A stretch of 64,000 nucleotides of DNA from Polaromonas sp. YR568 (lineage in GTDB: Bacteria; Pseudomonadota; Gammaproteobacteria; Burkholderiales; Burkholderiaceae_C): NCBI GenBank assembly GCA_945878995.1, contig CAMCUN010000007.1, positions 1-64,000 on the forward strand, written 5' to 3'. The notes under the pieces are model-generated. The model did no database searches and was not told the DNA's origin. It was given only the letters and a program-made list of their open reading frames with translations. The translations under genes were made by a program, and so were the position numbers. Each line of letters begins with the position of its first letter. Within the stretch, counting starts at the first letter, position 1. This document shows, one piece after another, positions 25,648 to 35,888 of this stretch.

Positions 25648-26574
25648 CTAGTCGCTGGCCGACTCGGCCGCCGTGCCAAAACTGAACACCCCCAGCCGCA
25701 TGAGCCTTGAAAACTCGGCCTCCACCAGCTCTTGCACCAGGGTTTGCGCCACGCTGGGCCGCGCTTCCAGGCGGGTGGCCAAGACCAGCAAGCGGTTGAG
25801 CTGCACGCCAGAGACTTCGGACATCACGATGTCGGGCTCGCGGCCCATGTCTTTGAACACGGACACCGGCATCACGGTGGCCCAGCGGCCCCGGCGCAGC
25901 AGCTCGCGGATGGAGTCCACCGAGTCAATCTCGGCCTGAATCAAGAGTTGCTTGCCCAGAGCCAACATTTGTTGCTCCACGATGCCGCGGTGCAAGCTGG
26001 TCATCAGCAACGGAATGCGCGTGAGCTGGTTGACCGAGACCACCGGCCCCACCCGCATGGCCTTGTGCGACACCAGCGCAAAGGGCTCGCCCAGCAAGGG
26101 CTGCAAGGACAGCGCCCGGCCGGTGCCCGGGTTGGTGACGATGGCCATGTCGATCACGCCTTTTTCCAGCCAGTCCATGAGCGCAGGGGTAAAAGCCTCG
26201 CGCGTGCGCAGCTCTATGCCGTCCAGCGTGTTGAAGCAGTTTTCCAGCAAGCCGGGCAACAAGACCCGGGCCAGCGTGGGCGAGGCGCCCAGCACCACGG
26301 TGGACTGGGCCAGGTGCTGGCCGTGCGAGAGCCGCTGGCGCAAGCGCATGGACTCGGCCAAGATGCGTTGGGCCGACTCGTAGAAAGTGACGCCGGCCTG
26401 CGTCAGCCGCACGCCGCGGGGCATGCGCTGCAAGAGCTGCACGCCCATTTCAGACTCCAATTCGCGCAGCTGGCGGGTCAAGGCCGGCTGGGCAATGGGG
26501 ATGGCGGCGGCGGCGGCGGTCAGGCTGCCCGCATCGGCAATGGCAATGAAGTAGCGCAGGGTTCTTAAATTCAT
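25648..26574 (-). CDS. LysR-family transcriptional regulator
   Basis: 308 residues. The N-terminal winged HTH reads MNLRTLRYFIAIADAGSLTA with AQPALTRQLRELESEMGVQLLQR, the standard LTTR layout. The C-terminal two-lobed effector domain follows from about residue 90. It is divergent from the Ldh2/SSADH/TRAP cluster with about 160 bp between the starts. It probably activates that cluster in response to its substrate. Inverted repeats in the divergent region and upstream of the TRAP genes are candidate sites. Confidence 0.93.
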   Translation of the reverse strand: MNLRTLRYFIAIADAGSLTAAAAAIPIAQPALTRQLRELESEMGVQLLQRMPRGVRLTQAGVTFYESAQRILAESMRLRQRLSHGQHLAQSTVVLGASPTLARVLLPGLLENCFNTLDGIELRTREAFTPALMDWLEKGVIDMAIVTNPGTGRALSLQPLLGEPFALVSHKAMRVGPVVSVNQLTRIPLLMTSLHRGIVEQQMLALGKQLLIQAEIDSVDSIRELLRRGRWATVMPVSVFKDMGREPDIVMSEVSGVQLNRLLVLATRLEARPSVAQTLVQELVEAEFSRLMRLGVFSFGTAAESASD

Positions 26575-26603
26575 CGCAGCTCAAAGCCTTACATCGATCA
26601 CAC

Positions 26604-26633
26604 AATGATATGGCAGAACAAAAATTTATCATT
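26604..26633. promoter_or_regulatory. inverted repeat AATGATA-N16-TATCATT in the LysR divergent promoter
   Basis: Perfect 7-bp arms at 26604-26610 and 26627-26633, located 30 bp from the LysR start and 101 bp from the Ldh start. The AT-rich centre could hold a promoter. Position fits autoregulation by the LysR protein; binding is not shown. Confidence 0.4.
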
Positions 26634-26733
26634 GGACCCTCCCCGCTCACTCCTCTAAAGTTGCAACTTTCCATCGCTGCTGAGCATGACTGCGCCCTTT
26701 TTAAGCGGGCAGCAGCAGCCAAGCCACAGGCCC

Positions 26734-27795
26734 ATGAGCACACCCCACACCCTTTCATTCGATGCGCTGCAGCAATTCACAGAGCGCGCGCTGGCCAGCC
26801 AAGGCCTGCCTGCGGCAGATGCCCTCAAGGTTTCGCAGCTGATGGCCGAGGCCGACTTGCAAGGCTCTGACGGCCACGGCGTCATCCGTCTGCCCCAGTA
26901 CATCAAGCGCATACGCGCAGGCGGCATCAACAAAAACCCCCACATCCGCGTGGTGCATGAGCGCAGCGCCATGGCCGTGGTGGACGGCGACAACGGCATG
27001 GGCCACCTGGTGGTCTCGCACGCGGTGGACCTGGCCATCCAAAAAGCCAGCGAAGCGGGTGTGGCCTGGGTCAGCACCCGCATGAGCAACCACGCCGGCC
27101 CGGCTTCGCTCTACTCGCGCATGCCTTTGCAGCACAACATGCTGGGCTTGTATTTCGCGGTGGGCAATGCCAACCATTTACCGCCCTGGGGCGGCATGGA
27201 CATGCTGCTGTCGACCAACCCGATTTCAGCGGGCATTCCAGCGGGCGACGAGCCGCCCGTGGTGCTGGACATGGCCACCACTGTGGCGGCCTACGGCAAG
27301 GTCAAGGTCAAGGCCAAGCGCGGCGAGATGATGCCGCCCGGCTGGATGATTGACCGCCAAGGCCAGCCGCTGCTGGACCCCAACAAGGCGAGCGACGGCT
27401 TTTTGCTCCCCATAGGCGAGCACAAGGGCTATGGACTGGCGCTCATCGTGGGCCTGCTGGCGGGCACCCTGGGCGGCGGCGCCATGGGCCGCGATGTGGT
27501 GGACTTCAATACCGACCACGTGACGGTGACCAACACCGGCCAAGCGATTTTGGTGATTGACCTGTCGGCCTTTGGCGACCCGGCGCACTTCAAGGGCCAG
27601 GTGGACGCGCTGGTGCGCGACCTGCGCAGCAGCAAAAAACTTCCCGGCGTGGAGCGCATTTGGCTGCCCGGCGAGCAAAGCCATGAAAAGCGCAGCCGTT
27701 ATGCTCAAAGCGGTATTCCCGTGGCCCCCAGCCTGGTCCAAGAGCTCAATGCCTTGGCCGCTGAGTGGGGCGTAGCGCCGCTCACTTCCAACTGA
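26734..27795 (+). CDS. Ldh2-family (malate/L-lactate/sulfolactate-type) oxidoreductase
   Basis: 353 residues, NAD(P)-dependent family that includes malate, ureidoglycolate and (R)-sulfolactate dehydrogenases and piperideine-2-carboxylate reductase. The catalytic His is in TRMSNHAGPASLYS; other landmarks are DLQGSDGHGVIRLPQYI, STNPISAGIPA, DMATTVAAYGKV and HKGYGLALIVGLLAG. ATG 26734 (MSTPHTL) is chosen over an in-frame start 48 bp upstream. It is first in a plus-strand cluster with an SSADH-like enzyme, a cupin and a TRAP transporter. It likely oxidises a 2-hydroxy acid imported by that transporter. The exact substrate is not evident. Confidence 0.9.
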   Translation: MSTPHTLSFDALQQFTERALASQGLPAADALKVSQLMAEADLQGSDGHGVIRLPQYIKRIRAGGINKNPHIRVVHERSAMAVVDGDNGMGHLVVSHAVDLAIQKASEAGVAWVSTRMSNHAGPASLYSRMPLQHNMLGLYFAVGNANHLPPWGGMDMLLSTNPISAGIPAGDEPPVVLDMATTVAAYGKVKVKAKRGEMMPPGWMIDRQGQPLLDPNKASDGFLLPIGEHKGYGLALIVGLLAGTLGGGAMGRDVVDFNTDHVTVTNTGQAILVIDLSAFGDPAHFKGQVDALVRDLRSSKKLPGVERIWLPGEQSHEKRSRYAQSGIPVAPSLVQELNALAAEWGVAPLTSN

Positions 27796-27824
27796 AACAC
27801 TCCACAGACGCACCAAGCCAGACC

Positions 27825-29198
27825 ATGATCACCTCGTTCAACCCCGCCACCGGCGAGACCCTCGCCACCTTTGCGCCCCACGACGACGCGCACATCGCCA
27901 CCACGCTGGACCGCGCCGACAAGGCTCAGCAGCAATGGGCCCAGTTGCCGCTGGCCGAGCGCCTGCCGCACTTGCTGAGCATTGCCCAAACCCTGCGCCG
28001 CAACAAAGAGGCGCTGGGCCGCATCATCACGCTGGAAATGGGCAAGCCCTTGGCCGAGGCCATTGGCGAGGTGGAAAAGTGCGCCTGGAACTTTGAGTTT
28101 TACGCCAGCAGCGCACCGCAGTTTTTGAGCGACTTGATGGTGCCCACGGCGGCGGCGGACAGCCGCATCGTTTACGACCCGCTGGGCCTGGTGCTGGCGG
28201 TGATGCCCTGGAATTACCCGTTTTGGCAAGTCATGCGCGCGGCCGCACCCGTGCTGGCCAGCGGCAACGGCCTGGTGCTCAAGCACGCCAGCAACGTGCC
28301 CCAGTGCGCGCTGGCCCTGGAAGGCGTGTTCAAAGAAGCCGGCCTGTTCGAGGGCCTGTTTTCTACCCTGCTGGTGGGTGCTGACAAAGTGCCTGCCCTC
28401 ATTGAAGACGCCCGCATCTCGGCCGTCACCTTCACCGGCTCCACCCCGGCGGGCCGCCAGATTGCCGCCACCGCCGCCCGCGCTTTAAAGAAACAAGTGC
28501 TTGAACTTGGCGGCTCAGACCCTTTCATCGTGCTGGCCGACGCCGACATAGCGCAAGCGGCCACCCTGGCGGTGAAGGCGCGCTTTCAAAACACCGGTCA
28601 AAGCTGCATTGCGGCCAAGCGCTTTATTGTGGAAGCCAGCGTGGCCGACCAGTTTGTAGAGGCCTTTTGCGCCACGGCCCGCCAGTTGGTGGTGGGCGAC
28701 CCCTTGGCCGCCAGCTCCACCCAAGGCAGCATGGCGCGCTTGAACCTGCGCCAAGAGCTGGACGCGCAGGTGCAAGCCAGCGTCCAAGAAGGCGCCAAGC
28801 TCTTGATGGGCGGCCACGCCCTGCCCGGCGCAGGCGCGTTTTACGAGCCCACGGTGTTTGACCATGTGCTGCCCCACATGACCGTGGCGCGTGATGAAAC
28901 CTTTGGCCCGGCCGCCGCCATTTTGCGCGTGGCCAACGCCCAAGAAGCCGTGCGCGTGGCCAACGACAGCCCCTTTGGCCTGGGCGCAGCCTTGTGGACG
29001 CGTGACCTGGACCAAGCGCACCGCTTGTCCAGGCAAATCCAGTCCGGCGCCGTGTTCATCAACGCCATGGTCGCCTCGGACCCGCGCATTCCCTTTGGCG
29101 GCATCAAGGCCTCGGGCTATGGCCGCGAACTGGGCATGCTGGGCATGCACGAGTTTGTGAACATCAAAACCGTGTGGCGTGGTCCGAACAAGACCTGA
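27825..29198 (+). CDS. succinate-semialdehyde-dehydrogenase-like aldehyde dehydrogenase
   Basis: 457 residues. Active-site residues are Glu227 in LELGGSDPF, Cys261 in NTGQSCIAAKRF and Asn130 in MPWNYPF. The sequence SFNPATGE at the N terminus and FGGIKASGYGRELG near the C terminus are typical of the GabD/Sad group, which acts on short omega-carboxy aldehydes. ATG 27825 lies 29 bp after the Ldh2 gene; the frame extends upstream into that gene without coding character. Within the cluster it would oxidise an aldehyde intermediate to an acid. Confidence 0.92.
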   Translation: MITSFNPATGETLATFAPHDDAHIATTLDRADKAQQQWAQLPLAERLPHLLSIAQTLRRNKEALGRIITLEMGKPLAEAIGEVEKCAWNFEFYASSAPQFLSDLMVPTAAADSRIVYDPLGLVLAVMPWNYPFWQVMRAAAPVLASGNGLVLKHASNVPQCALALEGVFKEAGLFEGLFSTLLVGADKVPALIEDARISAVTFTGSTPAGRQIAATAARALKKQVLELGGSDPFIVLADADIAQAATLAVKARFQNTGQSCIAAKRFIVEASVADQFVEAFCATARQLVVGDPLAASSTQGSMARLNLRQELDAQVQASVQEGAKLLMGGHALPGAGAFYEPTVFDHVLPHMTVARDETFGPAAAILRVANAQEAVRVANDSPFGLGAALWTRDLDQAHRLSRQIQSGAVFINAMVASDPRIPFGGIKASGYGRELGMLGMHEFVNIKTVWRGPNKT

Positions 29199-29252
29199 TG
29201 GCGCCCCACTCAAATAATCGCAATATTAGATTCAACTCACCTGGAGTTCTTC

Positions 29253-29660
29253 ATGACCACCCTCACCCACGCCGTTCTGCGCCCCGACCAACTCAAAAGC
29301 CACGACCGTGGCGGCGGTGCCCGCACCACCCCGCTGGTGCTGCCCAGCTTGGGCGCGAGCACCTTCATCAACGGAATCACCGAATTTGCAGGCGGCACGG
29401 CCATTCCCTTTCACAGCCACAACTGTGAAGAAAGCGTGATGCTGCTGGAAGGCCACGCCTTCTTGGACATCAACGGCGAAGTCCACGAGCTCAAGCCCTT
29501 TGACACCACCTTCTTGCCCCCCAATGTGTCGCACCGCTTTCGCAACCAGTCGGCCACCGAGCCCATGAAGATTTTCTGGACCTACGCCTCGGTCCACGCC
29601 ACCCGCACCCTCACCGAGTCGGGCCAGACCAGCCCCATCTCCGCCGAGCACAACAAGTAA
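29253..29660 (+). CDS. small cupin-domain protein
   Basis: 135 residues with one cupin barrel. Motif 1 resembles FHSHNCEESVMLLEGHAFLDING and motif 2 FDTTFLPPNVSHRF, giving the usual metal ligands His, His, Glu and His. Family members bind ligands or act as small isomerases, dioxygenases or decarboxylases. It lies between the dehydrogenases and the TRAP genes, 54 bp after the former, so it belongs to the same utilisation cluster. Function not assignable. Confidence 0.85.
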   Translation: MTTLTHAVLRPDQLKSHDRGGGARTTPLVLPSLGASTFINGITEFAGGTAIPFHSHNCEESVMLLEGHAFLDINGEVHELKPFDTTFLPPNVSHRFRNQSATEPMKIFWTYASVHATRTLTESGQTSPISAEHNK

Positions 29661-29753
29661 GCAGGTCTGCGCCAAGCCCTCCGCCAGTGGCTTGCGCGCT
29701 GTCGCTCACCCACTCGCACTCAGGCTCAGCACGGCCATTCGGGTCATTGCTGA

Positions 29754-30812
<1,059 letters not shown>

Positions 30813-30824
30813 GCGCGCCCATGT

Positions 30825-31391
30825 GTGGACAGCAGCCATGCGCTGCATGGCTGGAAGCTTGACGTGCAACTGCTGCAAAACTGGTTCGGACATCTGTTCA
30901 CCGCCTTGGCCATGCTGGCAGCCGCATTGCTGCTGGGCATGGTGCTCATCATCAGCGGCGATGTGCTGCTGCGCAACGTGCCCTTGGTGCCCGGAATGAT
31001 GGGGCTGGACTGGGCCAATCAAGTCTCCGAGAGCATGCTCATGCTCATCACCATGCTGGCCGCCCCGTGGCTGCTGCGCCGAGGGCAGCACATTCGGGTC
31101 GACATTGTGCTTAGAGCCATCCCCAAAACCCTGGCTTGGTACACAGAATGGCTGGCCGATCTGCTGGGTTTGGCCTGCTGCTTGCTCATGATGTTCTACA
31201 GCTGGAACGCCTTGATGGCCAGTTATCGCTCAGGCTCGCTGGCCATCAAAACCCTGATCACCCCTGAATGGTGGTCGCTGGCACCCATGCCGGTGGCTTT
31301 TGCTTTGCTGTCCATAGAAATGTTATTTCGCATGCACCGCTTGCTGCATGCCGACAAGGGGCCGCGCGACGATGCGGTGTCCGCATCATGA
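30825..31391 (+). CDS. TRAP transporter small permease (DctQ-like)
   Basis: 188 residues with four hydrophobic segments (about 25-48, 65-82, 105-128, 148-165). Typical features are ISGDVLLRNV, WANQVSESMLMLITMLAAPWLLRRGQHIRVD and the loop before the third helix. The start is GTG at 30825, 12 bp after dctP; no in-frame ATG is available. The stop overlaps the large permease ATG (ATGA). Small TRAP subunits pair with the large permease in the inner membrane. Confidence 0.9.
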   Translation: MDSSHALHGWKLDVQLLQNWFGHLFTALAMLAAALLLGMVLIISGDVLLRNVPLVPGMMGLDWANQVSESMLMLITMLAAPWLLRRGQHIRVDIVLRAIPKTLAWYTEWLADLLGLACCLLMMFYSWNALMASYRSGSLAIKTLITPEWWSLAPMPVAFALLSIEMLFRMHRLLHADKGPRDDAVSAS

Positions 31392-32701
31392 ACTGGGAGT
31401 TGGCCGCTTGGCTGCTGCTGGGCGGCTCGACCGCGCTCATTTTTTTGGGGCTGCCCGTCGCCTTTGGCTTTTTGGTCATCAATCTGGTGGGCGCATGGCT
31501 TTACCTGGGCGGTGAACCCGGTTTAGTGCAACTGGCCCGCTCCAGCGTGGTGTCGGTGTCCAGCGCTGCGCTCACCCCCATCCCCTTGTTTGTGCTGATG
31601 GGCGAGGTGTTGTTTCACACCGGGCTGGCAGTCAAGGTGATTGACGGCATAGAACGCTTGATCAAAGAGGTGCCCGGCCGCTTGGCCGTGGTCGCGGTGG
31701 TGGCGGGCACTGTGTTTTCTGCCATCTCGGGCTCGACCATTGCCACCACCGCCATGCTGGGCAGCCTGATGGTGCCGGTGATGTTGGCGCGCGGCTACCA
31801 CCCCACCATGGCCACCGGTCCCATCATGGCCATTGGCGCGGTGGACATGCTCATTCCCCCTTCGGCGCTGACCGTGCTCTTGGGCTCGCTGTCGGGCATT
31901 TCCATTTCCAAGCTGCTGCTGGGGGGCGTGGTGCCTGGCCTGCTGCTTTCAGTGGCCTTTGTGGCCTACATCATCGTGCGATCGCGTCTAAGCCCCGGCT
32001 TGGCGCCCGTGGGCGAAAGCACCCCCTACCGGGGCTGGGACAAATACCGCTTGCTGGTTTTATACGTGCTGCCGCTGACCTCCATCTTTGTCATCGTCAT
32101 CGCGTCCATGACCTCGGGCTGGGCCACCCCCACCGAGTCGGCGGCCATTGGGGCTTTGGCCACCATGCTGTTTGCTCTGGCCTACCGCGCCCTGACGCCG
32201 AAAAACCTGATGGCGGCTTTGCTGGGCACCATCAGCATCTCCGGCATGATTTTGTTCATCATTGTGGGAGCCACCACGTTTTCACAAATCTTGTCTTTCT
32301 CTGGGGCCAGCAACGGCTTGGTCCAATGGATCACTGGGCAAGAGCTGGAGACCTGGGTGGTGGTGGCGGCCATGATGGCCTTGCTGATTTTTTTGGGCAT
32401 ATTTGTCGACCAAGTCAGCATGATGATGATCACCTTGCCCATCTTCATGCCGGTGATCACCAGCTTGCAAGTGGACCCCGTGTGGTTTGGCGTGATGTTT
32501 CTCATTTGCATGCAACTGGGCATGTTGCTGCCCCCGCATGGCATGTTGCTCATGACCATGAAAGGGGTGGCCCCGCCTGCGGTCACCATGGGTCATATTT
32601 TCAGGGCTGTCACGCCCTATGTCATCATGAGCATTTTGTTGCTGGTGCTGGTGTTTTTCTTTCCCATGGTGGCGGTTTGGTTGCCCAACTTGATGGACTG
32701 A
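31388..32701 (+). CDS. TRAP transporter large permease (DctM-like)
   Basis: 437 residues, about 12 hydrophobic segments, the ion-coupled transport subunit. Landmarks: FLGLPVAFGFLVINLVG, FSAISGSTIATTAMLGSLMVPVML, IMAIGAVDMLIPPSALTVLLG, WATPTESAAIGAL and the C-terminal MLLPPHGMLLMTMKG. It begins inside the small permease stop. Na+- or H+-driven uptake of an organic acid is the family role. Its close coupling with the dehydrogenase genes indicates that their substrate is imported by this system. Confidence 0.93.
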   Translation: MNWELAAWLLLGGSTALIFLGLPVAFGFLVINLVGAWLYLGGEPGLVQLARSSVVSVSSAALTPIPLFVLMGEVLFHTGLAVKVIDGIERLIKEVPGRLAVVAVVAGTVFSAISGSTIATTAMLGSLMVPVMLARGYHPTMATGPIMAIGAVDMLIPPSALTVLLGSLSGISISKLLLGGVVPGLLLSVAFVAYIIVRSRLSPGLAPVGESTPYRGWDKYRLLVLYVLPLTSIFVIVIASMTSGWATPTESAAIGALATMLFALAYRALTPKNLMAALLGTISISGMILFIIVGATTFSQILSFSGASNGLVQWITGQELETWVVVAAMMALLIFLGIFVDQVSMMMITLPIFMPVITSLQVDPVWFGVMFLICMQLGMLLPPHGMLLMTMKGVAPPAVTMGHIFRAVTPYVIMSILLLVLVFFFPMVAVWLPNLMD

Positions 32702-32768
32702 TTGCACGGCCTTTTTCGCCATGGGTGACTGCATCGCCCTCCCCTTGCCTTTCATCCCGGAGACTTTT

Positions 32769-33578
32769 ATGAATGCCTCAATCAGTGCCTTGCCCACCCG
32801 CGATGGCATCAAAAACCAGGTCAGCGCGCAAGAGTGGGAGACCCGCGTGCAACTGGCCGCCTGCTACCGTTTGGCGGCGCACTTTGGCTGGACCGATTTG
32901 ATCTACACCCACATTTCTGCGGTGGTGCCGGGCAGCGACAACCAGCATTTTTTGCTCAACCCCTTTGGCCACACCTTTGATGAAATCACCGCCTCCAGCT
33001 TGGTCAAGATCGACCTGGAAGGCAACAAAGTCGATGGCTCGCCCCACAAAGTGCACAAGGCCGGCTTTGTGATCCACAGCGCCATCCACCAAGCCCGGCC
33101 CGATGCAACCTGTGTGCTGCACTCGCACACCCGCGCTGGCATGGCCCTGTCCATGCTCAAGTGCGGCTTGCTGCCTTTGTCGCAACACGCCTATTTGTTT
33201 TACGGCCAAGTGGCCTACCATGACTCCGAGGGCCTGTCCATCGATCTCGACGAGCGAGCCTCTTTGCAACGCGACTTGGGCGACAAGTCCGTGATGATTT
33301 TGCGCAACCATGGCACTTTGGTCGCGGGCTCAAGCATCCCCATGGCCTTTAGCATGATGTCGCACCTTGAAAAAGCCATGCAAGCCCAGATGGATGCGAT
33401 GGCCACCGGGCAAGAGCTGACCACCACCCCGCACGAGGTGTCACAAGCGACTTGCGAGCGCGGCTTCACCAGCCGCACCGTCGCCGAGTACCAAGAAGGC
33501 GAGAGCCCACTCGGTCGCTTGGAGTGGCCCGCCATGCTGCGGCTGCTCGACCGCATGGACAGCTCCTTCCGCAATTAA
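32769..33578 (+). CDS. class II aldolase/adducin-family protein
   Basis: 269 residues. Zinc-binding His residues are visible in CVLHSHTRAGMA and LRNHGTLVAG, the latter being a hallmark of the family; FLLNPFGHTFDEITASSLVKID matches the substrate loop. Members split or decarboxylate sugar phosphates or 3-oxo acids, or act as dehydratases. ATG 32769 is preceded by CCGGAG. It lies 67 bp downstream of the TRAP permease and probably belongs to the same pathway, handling a hydroxylated acid. Confidence 0.88.
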   Translation: MNASISALPTRDGIKNQVSAQEWETRVQLAACYRLAAHFGWTDLIYTHISAVVPGSDNQHFLLNPFGHTFDEITASSLVKIDLEGNKVDGSPHKVHKAGFVIHSAIHQARPDATCVLHSHTRAGMALSMLKCGLLPLSQHAYLFYGQVAYHDSEGLSIDLDERASLQRDLGDKSVMILRNHGTLVAGSSIPMAFSMMSHLEKAMQAQMDAMATGQELTTTPHEVSQATCERGFTSRTVAEYQEGESPLGRLEWPAMLRLLDRMDSSFRN

Positions 33579-33661
33579 GCACCGCACCCTTGCCTGCCCT
33601 GCCCTGCCCTTGCCCAACGGCACAGGGCAATGACCCACCTTGCCACGAGATCTCTGACACC

Positions 33662-34672
33662 ATGAGCGTTGCTGTTTGCGCCTTGCCTGAAATGCCCCAC
33701 CTCGACCCCTTGCTCGATGGTGTGCGCCAGTGGCTGGCGGCGCACCATATTCCTCACCACAATCTGCCCCATGTGCAAGCGCTGCTGAGCGATCCCGGCT
33801 TGATGGCGCAGGTGCAAGTGGCCGTGGGTTTTGGCAACATGCCCATGACGGCTCAAGTCTTTGATGCGGCGCCCCAATTGCACGCCGTGGTGTCGTGCGT
33901 CTCGGGCACCGATGGCTTTGATGTGAACGCAGCCAGCGAGCGCGGCATCTTGGTGGCCAATGCGGCCACCCCTGACAACCACCGCGGCATGGCAGAAGCC
34001 GCCGTCATGCTCATGCTCAACTTGGTCCACGACTTGGACGGCTCGCGACTAGCCATGCACTCCAACTTGCCACGGCCCTACCCCTTGAAAGCCCAATCAC
34101 TGTGGGGCAAAACCGTGGGCTTGGTGGGCTGGGGGCGCATCAGCGCCCTGGTGGCCCAATTGCTTCGCCCTTGGGGCGTTCGCATTTTGGTTTACAGCCG
34201 ACGCGACCAGCCTGGAGGGCTGCCAGACCATGTCGAGCTCAGCGGCCTGGACACCTTGATGCGCGACAGCGACGTGGTCTGCGTGCTGGCCGGAGCCATC
34301 GCAGGTGCGCCACCCGTGGTGACCCGAGGGCATTTAGAGCAGCTTAAACCCTCGGCGTTTTTCATCAGCCTGTCCCGGGGCTCCACGGTGGACGAGGCGG
34401 CCCTGGCCGACTTGCTCGCGCAGCAGCGCTTGGCCGGTGCCGCGCTGGATGTGTTTCAAAAAGAGCCCTTGCCTGCAGATTCTGCGCTGCGAAGCCTGGA
34501 CGCTGTGATCCTCACGCCCCACCGCGTCGGCCACACCTTTGAAGCTGACAATTCCTTGATTAGCGCCACCATCGCCAATGTGCAAGCGCTTTGGAAGGGT
34601 CAAGCTCCGCCACTGCTGTGCAACCCCCAAGCCCTGCCCGCGTGGCAGCTGCGGCGCAAAACGCCAGATTGA
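33662..34672 (+). CDS. D-isomer-specific 2-hydroxyacid dehydrogenase
   Basis: 336 residues. Catalytic residues are visible: Arg in SLSRGSTVDEAAL, Glu in FQKEPLPADS and His in TPHRVGHT. The nucleotide loop reads VGLVGWGRIS, so the third glycine of GxGxxG is Ser. NADPH or NADH reduction of a 2-keto acid or the reverse oxidation is expected. The ATG at 33662 gives a family-like N terminus; a large upstream open frame is the shadow of the preceding gene. It ends the hydroxyacid cluster. Confidence 0.9.
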   Translation: MSVAVCALPEMPHLDPLLDGVRQWLAAHHIPHHNLPHVQALLSDPGLMAQVQVAVGFGNMPMTAQVFDAAPQLHAVVSCVSGTDGFDVNAASERGILVANAATPDNHRGMAEAAVMLMLNLVHDLDGSRLAMHSNLPRPYPLKAQSLWGKTVGLVGWGRISALVAQLLRPWGVRILVYSRRDQPGGLPDHVELSGLDTLMRDSDVVCVLAGAIAGAPPVVTRGHLEQLKPSAFFISLSRGSTVDEAALADLLAQQRLAGAALDVFQKEPLPADSALRSLDAVILTPHRVGHTFEADNSLISATIANVQALWKGQAPPLLCNPQALPAWQLRRKTPD

Positions 34673-34814
34673 AGGGTGGTCGTGAAGTCCTTCTGCGCAC
34701 AGCAGGGTCTTTAAACTTTTACGATAAATATTTTGGCAATGGGTGTCGCGCCGCTGAGAAGCTGCGTTTTTTGTGAGTGTGCGCGGCCTTGCCCCTAACA
34801 AAGGAGACTACAAA

Positions 34815-35792
34815 ATGCACACACCTTCACGCCGAAAAGCCCTTGGCGCCTGTTTACTGGGCATGCTGATGACCCCCATGCTTGCCTTGGCCCAGGACTG
34901 GCCGAGCAAGCCGATCAGAATGATCGTCAATTTTGCCCCGGGCAGCTCACCCGACGTGCTCGGCCGCGCGGTGGCCACGCCCTTGTCGCAAGCACTGGGG
35001 GTTCCCGTGCTGGTGGAAAACCGCGCTGGCGCAGGCGGCGTGGTGGGTGCGGACGCTGCGGCCAAATCTCCGGGTGATGGCTACACCTTGCTCATGGCCG
35101 CAGGCAGCACCATGGTGGTGGTACCCACCATCACCGCCAAACTGCCCTACGACCCCAGCAAGGACCTGCTCCCCGTGGCCGCCACCGCACGGCTGGAGCT
35201 GTTCTTGGTGGTGCGCGCCAACTCGCCCTACCAAACGTTTGCCGATCTGCAAAAGTTTGCCCGCAGCAACCCGGGCAAGCTCAGTTATGGCAGCCCAGGC
35301 AACGGATCGACGCCACACATAGGCGCTGAGATGCTCAAAAGCATGGCAGGCATGTATGCGGTGCACATTCCCTACCGAGGCTCGGCCCCCGCGCTGCAAG
35401 ACCTGCTGGCGGGCAACCTCGACTTTTTCTTAGACCCAGGCATCGCCGCGCCCCACATTCGCTCTGGCGCTTTGCGCTTGCTGGCCGTGGGCAGCACCAA
35501 GCGGTCTTTTCTTTATCCGGACACACCCACTTTGGATGAGCTGGGCCTCAAAGGCTATGACGGGGGGTCCACCCACAGTTTTTATGCCCCGGCTGGCACA
35601 CCCCAGGCCGTGATTGAGCGGCTGAACCGCGAGATCAACCGCATCTTGGTCACGCCAGCGCTCACGCAAGTCATTCGCAGCCTGGGGGCAGAGCCAACCC
35701 CGATGACACCCGCCCAACTGCAGGCACAAAATGCCGCCGACACGCGCCGCTTTGCGGCCATCATCAAAGAAAAAGGCATCAAGGCCGATTGA
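34815..35792 (+). CDS. Bug/TctC-family periplasmic binding protein 3 (tandem copy A)
   Basis: 325 residues. A signal peptide with a possible twin-arginine motif (SRRKAL) ends at LALAQ; mature part DWPSKPIRMIVNFAPGSS, with ENRAGAGGVVGA, SYGSPGNGSTPH and HIPYRGSAP. ATG 34815 is preceded by AAAGGAGA. The next gene is a duplicate with about 24 amino-acid differences in 325 (near 93% identical). An AT-rich stretch at 34710-34740 is a plausible promoter. The ligand is presumably an organic acid. Confidence 0.92.
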   Translation: MHTPSRRKALGACLLGMLMTPMLALAQDWPSKPIRMIVNFAPGSSPDVLGRAVATPLSQALGVPVLVENRAGAGGVVGADAAAKSPGDGYTLLMAAGSTMVVVPTITAKLPYDPSKDLLPVAATARLELFLVVRANSPYQTFADLQKFARSNPGKLSYGSPGNGSTPHIGAEMLKSMAGMYAVHIPYRGSAPALQDLLAGNLDFFLDPGIAAPHIRSGALRLLAVGSTKRSFLYPDTPTLDELGLKGYDGGSTHSFYAPAGTPQAVIERLNREINRILVTPALTQVIRSLGAEPTPMTPAQLQAQNAADTRRFAAIIKEKGIKAD

Positions 35793-35888
35793 CACCAGCG
35801 TCCACCCCTGGCGCACGCTGCAACCCTTGACCCTCGTGCAAGAGCTGCGGCATGCTCGGCCCAGCCCCCCATAAAGGAGACTCCAAAA

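Noticed and set aside
25066-25679. Open frames across the 104-bp repeats on both strands
   Set aside because: Their sequence repeats with the DNA period and has no family resemblance.
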